In this document: piece after piece, positions 26,394-35,201 of the stretch | Numbering within the stretch: position 1 is the stretch's first letter | Layout: every line of letters begins with the position of its first letter | Assembly (NCBI RefSeq): GCF_015667585.1 | Contig: NZ_JADPEG010000011.1 | Location: forward strand, 62,001-126,000 | Source of the DNA: Clostridium sp. D33t1_170424_F3 | Lineage (GTDB): Bacteria; Bacillota; Clostridia; Oscillospirales; Acutalibacteraceae | Reading direction: 5' to 3' | DNA: 64,000 nt | Notes under the pieces: model-generated | The model's input: the letters and a program-made list of their open reading frames with translations, nothing else | Told to the model about the DNA's origin: nothing | Database searches by the model: none | Position numbers and translations under genes: made by a program

Positions 26394-26650
26394 GCAACAA
26401 ATCGAGCACGGAGGCGGCTGGGGCCAGCGAAATCAAGGCAGCCGCAGCGCCGACGCCTCCAAAGTTCACCATTGCGCGGCTCCGCAAGGAATGCTACAAG
26501 CTGTTCGGCGTGACTGTCAGTACCTTTGACGGCGCGACGCACGGGCTCGCTGGCACCTTTTCCGTAGCGGAAATGCGCTCAAACATTGAGAAATGGCAAA
26601 ACAAAGCCATTTCCTCCACGAAAACCGACAAAAAGGAGGTCAATAAATAA
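26390..26650 (+). CDS. Hypothetical phage protein before the sheath
   Basis: 86 aa: Ala/Ser-rich disordered N-terminus then a helical part (KFTIARLRKECYKLFGV). Similar small genes precede the sheath in PBSX-like phages. Overlaps neighbours by 4 and 1 bases. Confidence 0.6.
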   Translation: MSNKSSTEAAGASEIKAAAAPTPPKFTIARLRKECYKLFGVTVSTFDGATHGLAGTFSVAEMRSNIEKWQNKAISSTKTDKKEVNK

Positions 26651-28011
26651 TGGCAGGCGGAACCTTTGACAAACTTGCCGGAAAGGTCCGGCCGGGGACC
26701 TACATCAACTTTGAAAGCACCCGGCAGGACACTCTCGGCATTGGCGAGAGGGGCACTGTTCTCCTCCCGCTCATCGGGCATAGCTACGGCCCGGAAAAGC
26801 AGTTCATCACGATTACCAGCGGCAGCCCCGACGCCAACATCGAAAAGCTCGGTTATAGCGTCTATGACGATAATCCGAGTATGCTTCTCATTCGAGAGGC
26901 GCTGAAAAACGCGCGCGAGGTTATCCTCTACATTCCGAAGCAGGGAGCGCGCGCGACCGCGAGCAGCGGGACGCTCACCGCGACCGCAGCATACGGCGGC
27001 TCTCGCGGAAACGACCTCAAGTTCTCTATTGTCGCAAACCCGTCCAGTGGTTTTGACGTGACCGTTTATCTCGGCGCTGATGTTGTTTCCGAGCACGAGG
27101 GCGTCGCAGACGTGGCGGCACTCGCGGCACAGGAGGATGGCTGGATTGAGTTCACCGGCACCGGAGAGCTCGCCGCCGCCGCAGGCGTCAGCCTCGTTGG
27201 AGGAACGGACGGCAGCGCGTCCAATTCTGATATTACCACTTTCCTTGATGAGGCCGAGAGCGTCAAGTGGAACACAATGGCGTTCCCTCTTGCGGCAGAA
27301 ACCGGCTCCGAGGAGGGCGGCGGCAGCAACGTCGCATTGCATGAAGCCGTCAAGACCAAAATTAAGTATCTCCGCGAGGAGGTCGGCAAGTACCGCAAGG
27401 CGGTCATTCCCGGTTTTGACGCCGACTATGAGGGGATTATCAACGTCACGAACGCGCCCATTGTAAACGGCGTGGAGCTCACACCCGCGCAGGCTACCGC
27501 TTGGATTGCGGGTATCGACGCGGCGGCGCTTAATACCAAGAGCAACACCTACGCAAAGTACAGCGGCGCGACCGGCATTGTTGGAGTGAAAAATCACGCG
27601 GCAGCCGTGGCGGCCATCAACAACGGAGAGCTCTTTTTCTCTTACTCGGAGGAGGGGGACGTAGTTGTGGAATACGACATCAATTCCCTTGTGACGTTCG
27701 ACAAACCCAAAGACGCGACCTACCGGAAGAACCGCGTGCTCCGCGTGTTCGACACTTTCGGAGAGGCGGTCATGCTCAATTTCCCGCCGAACAAGTACGA
27801 CAATAGCCCGACCGGCTGGGACATCATGGAGGGCATTGGCCGGACGCTGCTCAAGCAGTTCTTTGAGGCCGGGGCCCTCAAGAATGTGGACTACGACAAC
27901 GATTTCCTCGTTGACCGTGGCGCGAGCACCGGCGACCAAACCTATTTCACCGTCGGGCTCGAACCCGTGGACAGCGCCGAAAAGCTGTTCTTTACCATCA
28001 AGACAAGATAG
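26650..28011 (+). CDS. Contractile tail sheath protein (XkdK-like)
   Basis: 453 aa. RPGTYINFES, RGTVLLPLIGHSYGP at the start and WDIMEGIGRTLLKQFFEAG, FLVDRGAST near the end are sheath-family signatures; the centre holds a variable beta domain. Its presence defines the phage as myovirus-like. AAGGAGG precedes; it overlaps the previous stop by one base. Length matches XkdK (about 450-470 aa). Confidence 0.93.
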   Translation: MAGGTFDKLAGKVRPGTYINFESTRQDTLGIGERGTVLLPLIGHSYGPEKQFITITSGSPDANIEKLGYSVYDDNPSMLLIREALKNAREVILYIPKQGARATASSGTLTATAAYGGSRGNDLKFSIVANPSSGFDVTVYLGADVVSEHEGVADVAALAAQEDGWIEFTGTGELAAAAGVSLVGGTDGSASNSDITTFLDEAESVKWNTMAFPLAAETGSEEGGGSNVALHEAVKTKIKYLREEVGKYRKAVIPGFDADYEGIINVTNAPIVNGVELTPAQATAWIAGIDAAALNTKSNTYAKYSGATGIVGVKNHAAAVAAINNGELFFSYSEEGDVVVEYDINSLVTFDKPKDATYRKNRVLRVFDTFGEAVMLNFPPNKYDNSPTGWDIMEGIGRTLLKQFFEAGALKNVDYDNDFLVDRGASTGDQTYFTVGLEPVDSAEKLFFTIKTR

Positions 28012-28025
28012 GAGGTAAAAACGAT

Positions 28026-28454
28026 ATGGCAACTAACAGGAGACGTATGAGCCTCCGTGAGGGAAAGGTTTTCATCAACGGGAATAAGGTCCTCGACGCG
28101 GTTAAGTTCGAGGTCGTGTTTACGCCTGATGTTTCCGAGAGCCGGGCGCTCGGCGAGCGCGGATTGAGCCGTCGCTGGCTCGGCCGCGACGTCACCGGCA
28201 CCATCACGGAGTACAAATCCACCCCGTGGATTAAGGACGCCATCAAGCAATATGAGAGCACCGGCGCGACGCCGGAGTTCGTCATTCAGGGCATTCAGGA
28301 CGACGCCAACAGCGACTACTACGAGAGCAACGGCAGCGACGTCGTTACCTGCGAGGGCTGCGTGCTCACCGGCGACCTGCCCCTCATGTCTCTCGACAGC
28401 GAGGGCGACCTCGTGCAGGACGAGGTCGAGTTCGGCGCATACGGGATTGTGTAA
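28026..28454 (+). CDS. Tail tube protein (XkdM-like)
   Basis: 142 aa. MSLREGKVFINGNKVLDAV, followed by RRWLGRDVTGTITEYKST and DLVQDEVEFGAYGIV are XkdM tail-tube hallmarks. Polymerises into the inner tube inside the sheath. Followed by a strong terminator, as expected for a highly expressed structural pair. Confidence 0.9.
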   Translation: MATNRRRMSLREGKVFINGNKVLDAVKFEVVFTPDVSESRALGERGLSRRWLGRDVTGTITEYKSTPWIKDAIKQYESTGATPEFVIQGIQDDANSDYYESNGSDVVTCEGCVLTGDLPLMSLDSEGDLVQDEVEFGAYGIV

Positions 28455-28458
28455 CAAC

Positions 28459-28489
28459 GGCCCCTCGTTCTGAGGGGCCCATTCTTTTT
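28459..28489 (+). terminator. Intrinsic terminator after sheath-tube genes
   Basis: GGCCCCTC / GAGGGGCC with a 5-base loop and a T-rich tail. Probably reduces expression of the tail-assembly genes relative to sheath and tube. Confidence 0.85.
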
Positions 28490-28505
28490 ACAGGAGGTTA
28501 TATTC

Positions 28506-28973
28506 ATGGCAAACGGAAACTTGAAGTTCTTTATGCTTGAGGAGCTCAAAAAGGACGAGATTGTTGAGGTCCCCGGAACCGATACATTCAAAAGCGAGGA
28601 CGGGAAACCTATTCCGTTCAAAATCCGGGTACTCGAGACGGAGGAAATCAACCGCATTCGCAACGCCTACCGTACCCGCAAAATGGCGGTTGATAAAAAG
28701 AGCAAGCCCATCATTGCCAACGGCGAGGTCGTTTTCACCACAGATTACGACGCCGAGGGCGCGAACGACAAAATCATGTCGGAGGCGTTCGTATTCCCCG
28801 ATATGCACGACAAAGACCTCATGGCTTTTTACGGCTGCTATGACGCCGCAGAAATGCCGCGCAAGTTGTTCCGCAAACCGGCCGACTACACCTACGCCTC
28901 GAGAATGGTTGCACAGGTTCTCGGCCTCATCGACAAGGACGACGACGAGCTCATTGACGACGCAAAAAACTAA
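28506..28973 (+). CDS. Tail assembly chaperone (XkdN-like), zero-frame product
   Basis: 155 aa. FKIRVLETEEINRIRNAYRT, MSEAFVFPDMHDKDLMAFYG and YASRMVAQVLGL match XkdN-type tail chaperones (gpG equivalent) placed between tube and tape measure. The gene ends GCA AAA AAC TAA, a canonical -1 slippery heptamer directly before the stop, which would give a longer gpGT-like product. Confidence 0.85.
   Translation: MANGNLKFFMLEELKKDEIVEVPGTDTFKSEDGKPIPFKIRVLETEEINRIRNAYRTRKMAVDKKSKPIIANGEVVFTTDYDAEGANDKIMSEAFVFPDMHDKDLMAFYGCYDAAEMPRKLFRKPADYTYASRMVAQVLGLIDKDDDELIDDAKN
28964..28970 (+). other. Programmed -1 frameshift site A AAA AAC
   Basis: The heptamer is in the correct zero-frame phase (gcA AAA AAC) two codons before the stop at 28971. 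Slipping back one base continues into the frame that is open to 29218. A stimulatory GC-rich region follows (GGGCGGGGACGGAGG). Confidence 0.8.
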
Positions 28974-29218
28974 TATTGGGCGGGGACGGAGGCGAGGGCG
29001 GCGACCCGGAGTTCCGTTGGGCGCACATTCTATGGCAGCGGCGCGGGCTCCGCATGGAGGAGTTCGCGGCCATGCCAAGAAAACGAAAGCTCGCCTATAT
29101 CGCCTCCGAGATTGCCGCGCAGCAGAGCCCCGTCCACCCGCTCGACAAAATAGTGCGCGCTATGGAGCGTCGTTCATCATCACCAGCTAAAAAACCTCGC
29201 AGGAAAGGAGGGAAATAA
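28970..29218 (+). CDS. Tail chaperone -1 frameshift extension (gpT-like)
   Basis: About 81 aa joined to the preceding protein by -1 frameshifting. PEFRWAHILWQRRGLRMEEF, then KLAYIASEIAAQQ is characteristic of the T part of tail chaperones. It has no ATG and no ribosome site of its own. Its stop overlaps the tape-measure ATG. Confidence 0.8.
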   Translation, partial: LILGGDGGEGGDPEFRWAHILWQRRGLRMEEFAAMPRKRKLAYIASEIAAQQSPVHPLDKIVRAMERRSSSPAKKPRRKGGK

Positions 29219-32200
29219 TGTCAGCAACCGCCACACTCACAGCAATTTTCGAGGCACAGGACCGGATAAGCAACACGTTATCAGGCATTGACCGCAGAGG
29301 AAACAGCCTCACAGGTACATTCAAAAAAGTGGCGACGGCTGCGGCCGCCGCCTTTTCTACGGCCAAAATCGTCCAGTTTGGAAAAGAGTGCGCGAGCGCG
29401 GCCGTCACATTCGAGAGCAGCATGAATGAGGTTTATACCCTGCTGCCCGGTATTTCCGCCGACGCTATGAACAAAATGCAGGCGGACGTCAAAGACTTCT
29501 CGAAAGAGATGGGCACTCTCACGACGGAAACCGTACCGGCGCTCTATCAGGCCCTTTCCGCAGGCGTCTCGCAGGACACTGTATTTGACTTCCTCGAGAC
29601 GGCAAACAAGGCGGCGGTCGGAGGCGTTACCACGCTTGAGACGGCCGTGGACGGCCTTTCCTCCGTAGTCAACGCATACGGCGAGGACGCACTCTCCGCG
29701 CAGATGGCAAGCGACTTGATGTTCACCACCGTAAAGCTCGGCAAGACCACGTTCGGAGAGCTTGCTGGCTCGCTCTACAACGTCGTTCCCACGGCGGTCG
29801 GGGCGGGCGTAGCGTTTACCGACATTTCCGCAGCACTCGCAGCTATGACGGCACAGGGCATTCCGACAAGCGTTGCTACGACGCAGCTCCGGCAGGCCAT
29901 CGTTGAGCTATCGAAATCCGGCACGGAAACCGACAAGACGTTCAAAAAACTCGCCGGAAAGAGCTTCAAAGAGTTCATTTCCGCAGGCGGAAATATGCAG
30001 GAGGCGTTCCAGCTTCTTGAGCAGCACGCCATCGACACCGGATTGGGCGTCAATGACCTTTTCGGCTCTGTCGAGGCAGGCAACGCGGTCCTTTCCCTCA
30101 CCGGGCAAGGCACGGAAAAGTTCACGCAGGCCATGACGGAAATGCAAAGCGCGGCCGGAGCCACCGACGCGGCGTTCGGCACAATGGAGGACGGCATGAG
30201 CCGGAAACTCCAAAAAATGCAGGCCGCTTGGGAGGTTGCGAAAATCAACATCGGAGAGGTCGTTGTTGACGCCCTGCTGCCGATTTTCGAGTTCGTAGCC
30301 GATAACATTGACGATATATCCTCTGGCGTGCAGACGGCTTTCAGCGTCCTCGGAGGGGCCATTCAGACCATTTGGGGAATTGCAAAGCCGGTACTGCAAT
30401 GGGTCAGGAAAAACCCGGACCTCGTTTCCACCGCCCTCGCGGCCATCGGCACGGCTATTGTAACGCATAAAGTGGCGACCGGCATTACCAGCGTAGCCGG
30501 AGCCCTCAAGACTTTTAACCTCGCGTTCCTTGCGAGCCCGGTCGGCATTATCACGGCCATTGCCACGGCGGTCGTCGCCATCGGTGTTGCCTGCTACAAG
30601 GCGGCCAAAAAGATGGAGAAAGCGGACCTCGCCGAGCACTTTGGCGAGATAACACTCTCTGCCGAGGAGCTCGACGGCGTAGCGAAGCGCATTATACGAA
30701 CCGACACATTCGGAAAGCTCGAAAAATCCATGCGGGCGCTTGATGAGGTGGAGAGCCTCTCCGAGGGCATTCAGGACGCCATTGACGTAATGGACCGCGC
30801 TCATTGGAAAGTGAGCGTTGGCCTCGAGCTCAACGACACCGAGAAACAGGAATACCGCAGCGCGGTCACTTCCTTTATCGCGGACACGCAGAGCCTTTTA
30901 CAGAGCAAGCAGTATCAGCTTAATCTCGCGCTGGACTTTTTCGCCGGAGACGACGAAACCGGCGCGCAGATGAAAGAGAACCTCAACGGGTTCTTTAGCA
31001 AGTATCAGCAGGATATAGCGGACCTCGGCACCAAGCTCCAAGAGAAAGTAAACGAGGCGTTCGAGGACGGCCTGCTCGACATTGACGAGGTAAAAGAGAT
31101 TACCGAGCTGCAAGCGCAAATGGCAAACATGGCGAACATGCTCGCCGAGACGCAGTTCGAGAGCAAACTGGACCTCATTGGCGTGCAGTTCTCCGGCGCG
31201 GAGCTTACCCCGGAAACCTACCAAGAGCTGCAAACGGCCATTCAGGAGGAGGTAGATACGGTTACAAAAACCTATCAGGACAGCTATGTTGACCTCGCCT
31301 CAAACCTGCGGCTCCAACTCAAGGAGGGATACATCGACCAAACGACATTTGATACGGAGATGGCATACCTTGAGGACCAGCTCAATTCGCAGGTGAATGC
31401 CATAGAGCTCAAAGCGACCAACTTCCAGTTACAGACTATTTCCGACACCTACGGCGAGGACCTCGCCCCGGAGGCGGAGAAAATCGTTCAGGCTCTCAAG
31501 GAGCAGCTTGAGTTCCAGTTCCATGCAATGGATAATCCGAACGGCCTGCTTGGAGACGAGTTCAATCTAACGTGGCTACTCGGCGACGCATGGGAGGCGG
31601 TAGAGCTACCCCGCGAGACGCGCAAAAACGTGGAAAACCTGTTCAACCAGCTCAAGCCCACGCAAGAGGAGCTCATGGCGATTGCCGACGAGTACACCGC
31701 AGCAGGCAAAGCGGTCCCCGAGGGAATTGCAATGGGAATTATGGACATTGCCTCCATTGGCGCGCTCACGGGCGATATGGAGAGTATCTACCTGCTCATC
31801 GGCTCCATGCTTTCGGAAAGTGACCCCAAATACGTCGAAATGATTGAAACCGCGCAAAAGGATTTTGGCGGCGTTCCCGAGGCCATTGCAAAGGGCATGG
31901 ACATGAACAAGTACCTCGTGGAAAACTCTGGCGGAGACTTGCTTGCCACGCTCAAGGAGCGGCTCGAGCAAGGGACCTATGCGAATATCCCCGTCAAGGC
32001 AAATATCAGCGTAAGCGGAAGCTACACCTATAACCCGAGCGCCGAAATCCCCGGCTATGCGGCCGGTACTCTGGCCGCCGAGGACGTGTTCCTCGCTGGC
32101 GAGGAGGGGCCGGAGCTTATCGTTGGACGCGGCGGGAGCACAGTGTTCCCCACATCGGAAACGGAGAAGCTCCTCGGCTCTATTCAGGACCGCGCGCTCG

Positions 32201-32421
32201 AGATTGACGCGCCGGACCTGCCGACCGGCCATTACGACGAGTACAGCCGCGAGGACCGCAACATCACGCTTGAGCTCAAAGGGGCCGGAGAGCTGAAAAT
32301 CGGCAAAGGCAGCTCCAAAGAGGAGGTTGTCGAGGTCGTAATTGAGTATATCCGGCCGGTCCTGATGAGCATTCTACGGCAAGAAATATTTGAGGAGGGA
32401 GACTTGGCCTATGAGTTCTAA
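29218..32421 (+). CDS. Tail tape measure protein (TP901 family)
   Basis: 1067 aa. The TP901-type core spans about residues 55-330 (MNEVYTLLPGISADAMNKM, ALYQALSAGVSQDTV, AALAAMTAQGIPTSVATTQL). Hydrophobic segments near 415-470 are possible membrane-inserting helices; long coiled-coil parts follow, and the C-terminus is Gly-rich (FLAGEEGPELIVGRGG). Its length sets tail length, predicted roughly 0.15 nm per residue, i.e. a tail of about 150 nm. AAAGGAGGG precedes ATG 29218. Confidence 0.93.
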   Translation: MSATATLTAIFEAQDRISNTLSGIDRRGNSLTGTFKKVATAAAAAFSTAKIVQFGKECASAAVTFESSMNEVYTLLPGISADAMNKMQADVKDFSKEMGTLTTETVPALYQALSAGVSQDTVFDFLETANKAAVGGVTTLETAVDGLSSVVNAYGEDALSAQMASDLMFTTVKLGKTTFGELAGSLYNVVPTAVGAGVAFTDISAALAAMTAQGIPTSVATTQLRQAIVELSKSGTETDKTFKKLAGKSFKEFISAGGNMQEAFQLLEQHAIDTGLGVNDLFGSVEAGNAVLSLTGQGTEKFTQAMTEMQSAAGATDAAFGTMEDGMSRKLQKMQAAWEVAKINIGEVVVDALLPIFEFVADNIDDISSGVQTAFSVLGGAIQTIWGIAKPVLQWVRKNPDLVSTALAAIGTAIVTHKVATGITSVAGALKTFNLAFLASPVGIITAIATAVVAIGVACYKAAKKMEKADLAEHFGEITLSAEELDGVAKRIIRTDTFGKLEKSMRALDEVESLSEGIQDAIDVMDRAHWKVSVGLELNDTEKQEYRSAVTSFIADTQSLLQSKQYQLNLALDFFAGDDETGAQMKENLNGFFSKYQQDIADLGTKLQEKVNEAFEDGLLDIDEVKEITELQAQMANMANMLAETQFESKLDLIGVQFSGAELTPETYQELQTAIQEEVDTVTKTYQDSYVDLASNLRLQLKEGYIDQTTFDTEMAYLEDQLNSQVNAIELKATNFQLQTISDTYGEDLAPEAEKIVQALKEQLEFQFHAMDNPNGLLGDEFNLTWLLGDAWEAVELPRETRKNVENLFNQLKPTQEELMAIADEYTAAGKAVPEGIAMGIMDIASIGALTGDMESIYLLIGSMLSESDPKYVEMIETAQKDFGGVPEAIAKGMDMNKYLVENSGGDLLATLKERLEQGTYANIPVKANISVSGSYTYNPSAEIPGYAAGTLAAEDVFLAGEEGPELIVGRGGSTVFPTSETEKLLGSIQDRALEIDAPDLPTGHYDEYSREDRNITLELKGAGELKIGKGSSKEEVVEVVIEYIRPVLMSILRQEIFEEGDLAYEF

Positions 32422-33073
32422 TTACCAAATGTGGATAACCGCCAACGGCGAAAAGGAAAAGCTGCGTCTCCCGGTCCACCCCGAAAAAATCGAGGTTAAG
32501 ATGGGAGGCAAGAATACGAGCGTCGATATATCCGGGCTCGGTGAAATCACCATCATGCAGGACCGCCCGGCAGCGGTTATCTCGTTTTCTTGCTTTTTCC
32601 CGGCGGCGCGGTTCCCCGGCGTGCAGGTGAACAGCCTCACGCCGCCCGCGACGCTCGCCAAAAAGATTTGGGACTGGAAAAACAGCAAAAAACCCGTCCA
32701 TTTTTTAGTCACCGGCACCGGCTTCAATATGCACTGTACCATAGAGGACTTCCAGTGCAGCGAGCAGGGCGGCGACGTTGGGACACTTTATTACTCGCTC
32801 ACGCTCAAGGAATACAGAGAAGTATCGGCGCGGCAGGTAAAGGTCGATAAACCGACCAAAAAGGCCACCCTGCCCGCCGATACGAACACCCGCACCGACA
32901 ACCGAGTGCAGCCGTCTACCTATACGGTAAAGCGCGGCGATTGCTTATGGAATATCGCCAAAGCGCACCTCGGCAGCGGCAGCCGCTATACGGAGATTTA
33001 TAACCTGAACCGGGATAAGATTAAAAATCCGAACCTGATTTATGCCGGGCAGGTTTTGAAAATGCCAGCATGA
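32411..33073 (+). CDS. Baseplate protein with C-terminal LysM domain (XkdP-like)
   Basis: About 220 aa. N-terminal beta domain (LRLPVHPEKIEVKMG) and C-terminal LysM YTVKRGDCLWNIAKAHLGSG ending YAGQVLKMPA. As in XkdP/gp53-like proteins it links tube to hub and may bind peptidoglycan during penetration. Overlaps the tape measure by 11 bases in another frame. Confidence 0.88.
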   Translation: MSSNYQMWITANGEKEKLRLPVHPEKIEVKMGGKNTSVDISGLGEITIMQDRPAAVISFSCFFPAARFPGVQVNSLTPPATLAKKIWDWKNSKKPVHFLVTGTGFNMHCTIEDFQCSEQGGDVGTLYYSLTLKEYREVSARQVKVDKPTKKATLPADTNTRTDNRVQPSTYTVKRGDCLWNIAKAHLGSGSRYTEIYNLNRDKIKNPNLIYAGQVLKMPA

Positions 33074-34302
33074 GCGGCCTGAAATTGATTGTCGTCAAGG
33101 GCGACACGAGCCATGATATGAGCGAGTTGGTATCGAGCGTGAAGTGGTCGGGCCGAAAAGGCTCGGCCGCTCGCTCGCTTTCTGTGACCTTTATCGACGA
33201 CGACGGGTACGGCCATACCCGAACGGGCCTCGACGTCGAGCAGGGCCATCAGTGCATTTTTTACTGGAACGGCGTGGAGCTTTTCCGTGGGCTGTTCATG
33301 CAGCAGGAGCAATCCCGAGCAAAGACCATGACGGCGACGGCCTACGACAACGGCATATACCTTGCCAATAACAAGGACACGTTCAACTATACGTCCGCTA
33401 CCGCCTCTGCGATATTTGCGGATTGCTGCAAGCGGTTCGGAATACCTTACGGGGCCGTGGCAGATACCTCCTATCAAATCCCGGAGCTCACAAAGCCGCG
33501 AACAACCGCGTGGGACACCATTTGCGACGCCTTGAGCCTCACCTATAAGGCCGCAGGCATTCGCTATTATCCCCTTTGCGTTGGGGACGAAATGCGGCTT
33601 TTGGAGCGCCGGGAGAACATTCTTCAATGGGTAATCGAAACCGGCGTCAACCTTGAGGAATACCGGCTCACAAAGAGCATTGAAAAGGTGAAAACTCGGA
33701 TTAAGCTGCTATCCAAAGAGGGCGAGGTCCTCGCGCAGGCGGTGGACAGCGCGCTCGAGAAAAAAGTTGGCGTCTTTCAGGACGTGGAGACGGCCGATGA
33801 GGAAATGAACACCGCGCAGCTCAATGAGCTCGTAAAAACGACGCTCGAGGAGAACAACAAACCGGAGCGCGCCCTCACCGTCAATGCGCTCGGCCTAACC
33901 GATGTCGTTACTGGCGTTGGCGTGTTCATTATCATAAAAGAGCTCGGTATCTCCAAAACGTACTACGTCGAGGAGGACGCGCACTCATTTCAGGGAGAAT
34001 ACCACAGCATGAACCTCAAGCTCTCGATTGCGACAGACCTCGACCGACAAAAGACCGCACAAAAAGCGGCGACGGCGGACATCAAGGCCGGTGACATCGT
34101 TCAGTTCGCGGGCGGGCTTCACTATGTCAGCTCTACGGCGGGTTCCCCCACGGGCGGCACGCGCAAAGGCGGACCGGCAAAATGTACGCTCGTCGCAAAG
34201 GGAGCGAAACACCCTTACCACCTCATCGGCGGCGCTTATACCAGCGTGGAGGGCAGCAGCAATGTCTATGGCTGGGTAGACGCCAGCACGGTATCGAAGT
34301 AA
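33070..34302 (+). CDS. Baseplate hub protein (XkdQ-like)
   Basis: 410 aa. gpD/gp27-type hub fold with VKWSGRKGSAARSLSVTFID, LFRGLFMQQEQSRAKTMTAT, AWDTICDALS and EYHSMNLKLS; the C-terminal part adds a basic Gly/Lys region (SPTGGTRKGGPAKCTLVAKG) unusual for hubs. The ATG overlaps the LysM gene by 4 bases. Confidence 0.82.
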   Translation: MSGLKLIVVKGDTSHDMSELVSSVKWSGRKGSAARSLSVTFIDDDGYGHTRTGLDVEQGHQCIFYWNGVELFRGLFMQQEQSRAKTMTATAYDNGIYLANNKDTFNYTSATASAIFADCCKRFGIPYGAVADTSYQIPELTKPRTTAWDTICDALSLTYKAAGIRYYPLCVGDEMRLLERRENILQWVIETGVNLEEYRLTKSIEKVKTRIKLLSKEGEVLAQAVDSALEKKVGVFQDVETADEEMNTAQLNELVKTTLEENNKPERALTVNALGLTDVVTGVGVFIIIKELGISKTYYVEEDAHSFQGEYHSMNLKLSIATDLDRQKTAQKAATADIKAGDIVQFAGGLHYVSSTAGSPTGGTRKGGPAKCTLVAKGAKHPYHLIGGAYTSVEGSSNVYGWVDASTVSK

Positions 34303-34315
34303 AGGAGGCCGGAGC

Positions 34316-34792
34316 ATGAATATTGAGCAGACACAAGAGGCCACAAGCCTCAAGCAGCTTTTTCAGCAAATGGTCCCGGAGGCCGTCGAGGTGCTGCGCG
34401 GGACGGTTATTTCCGCCAGCCCGCTCAAGATACAGGTGGAGAATGACGACAAGCTCGTGCTCACGCAAAACATTATCTGCCTGCCCCGGCACCTTTCAAC
34501 CTATACGACCACGATTGACATTCAGCTCGGGAAAGGGACCATCAACAGCGTCACTCGCAGCGGTCAGGGTACGCACCCACACGGGAATAGCGGAGAGCAC
34601 GGAGGCCACACGGCCGGAGACGGCGCTCACGACCACCCCGATACCGAGGGCGCGCACGTCCACAATGTCGCCACGTTCAATATCTACGGGGCGGCCATGA
34701 CGGTATACAACGGGCTCAAGGCAGGCGAAAAGGTCTTTATCTTGAGCTTTAATCACGGCAAAAAATATTACATTTTAGACAGGGAGGCGTAG
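34316..34792 (+). CDS. DUF2577/XkdR-like baseplate protein with His-rich loop
   Basis: 158 aa. DUF2577 framework (GTVISASPLKIQVENDDKLV, EKVFILSFNHGKKYYIL). A central insertion at about res 87-117 holds ten histidines and many glycines (THPHGNSGEHGGHTAGDG, then HDHPDT and HVHN), likely a metal-binding tip. Near the cell-puncturing centre of the baseplate. Confidence 0.8.
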   Translation: MNIEQTQEATSLKQLFQQMVPEAVEVLRGTVISASPLKIQVENDDKLVLTQNIICLPRHLSTYTTTIDIQLGKGTINSVTRSGQGTHPHGNSGEHGGHTAGDGAHDHPDTEGAHVHNVATFNIYGAAMTVYNGLKAGEKVFILSFNHGKKYYILDREA

Positions 34793-34795
34793 CGA

Positions 34796-35200
34796 ATGGG
34801 CGTAACATTGCCTTTCCCCATCGGGGAAGTAGAACAGGAACAGGAGCAGCCCTCGCTCACATATCGCCTCGACCTCGATAGGGGGCGAATTGTTGGCGTG
34901 GTAGACGGCCTTGAGGCCGTCAATCAGGCTATACGGAAAGCCCTCGCTACCCCGCGCTTTCGCTGCCTCATCTACGACAATCAGTACGGCAGCGAGATAA
35001 AGGAAACGGTCATAGCAGGAGACGCGACGCCGGAGTTCATAGAGGCAGATATGCCCCGGATAGTGAAAGACGCGCTCTCGCCGGACACCCGCATTTTGGA
35101 CGTTTACGACTTTGCGTTCTCTTTCGCTGATGAACGGGCCTTTATCCAATTCAAGGCAAAGACTATTTTCGGGGAAACCGTCGTTGAGGAGGTGATATGA
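34796..35200 (+). CDS. DUF2634/XkdS-like baseplate wedge protein
   Basis: 134 aa. Gp25-like wedge protein: LDRGRIVGVVDGLEAVNQAI with RKALATPRFRCLIYDNQYGS. Builds the baseplate ring with the J-like protein that follows. AGGGAGGC before ATG 34796. Confidence 0.85.
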   Translation: MGVTLPFPIGEVEQEQEQPSLTYRLDLDRGRIVGVVDGLEAVNQAIRKALATPRFRCLIYDNQYGSEIKETVIAGDATPEFIEADMPRIVKDALSPDTRILDVYDFAFSFADERAFIQFKAKTIFGETVVEEVI

Positions 35201-35201
35201 A

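Noticed and set aside
26494-28032. 512-aa minus-strand open frame over the sheath gene
   Set aside because: Shadow of the sheath coding frame; no domain recognised, sheath identity certain.
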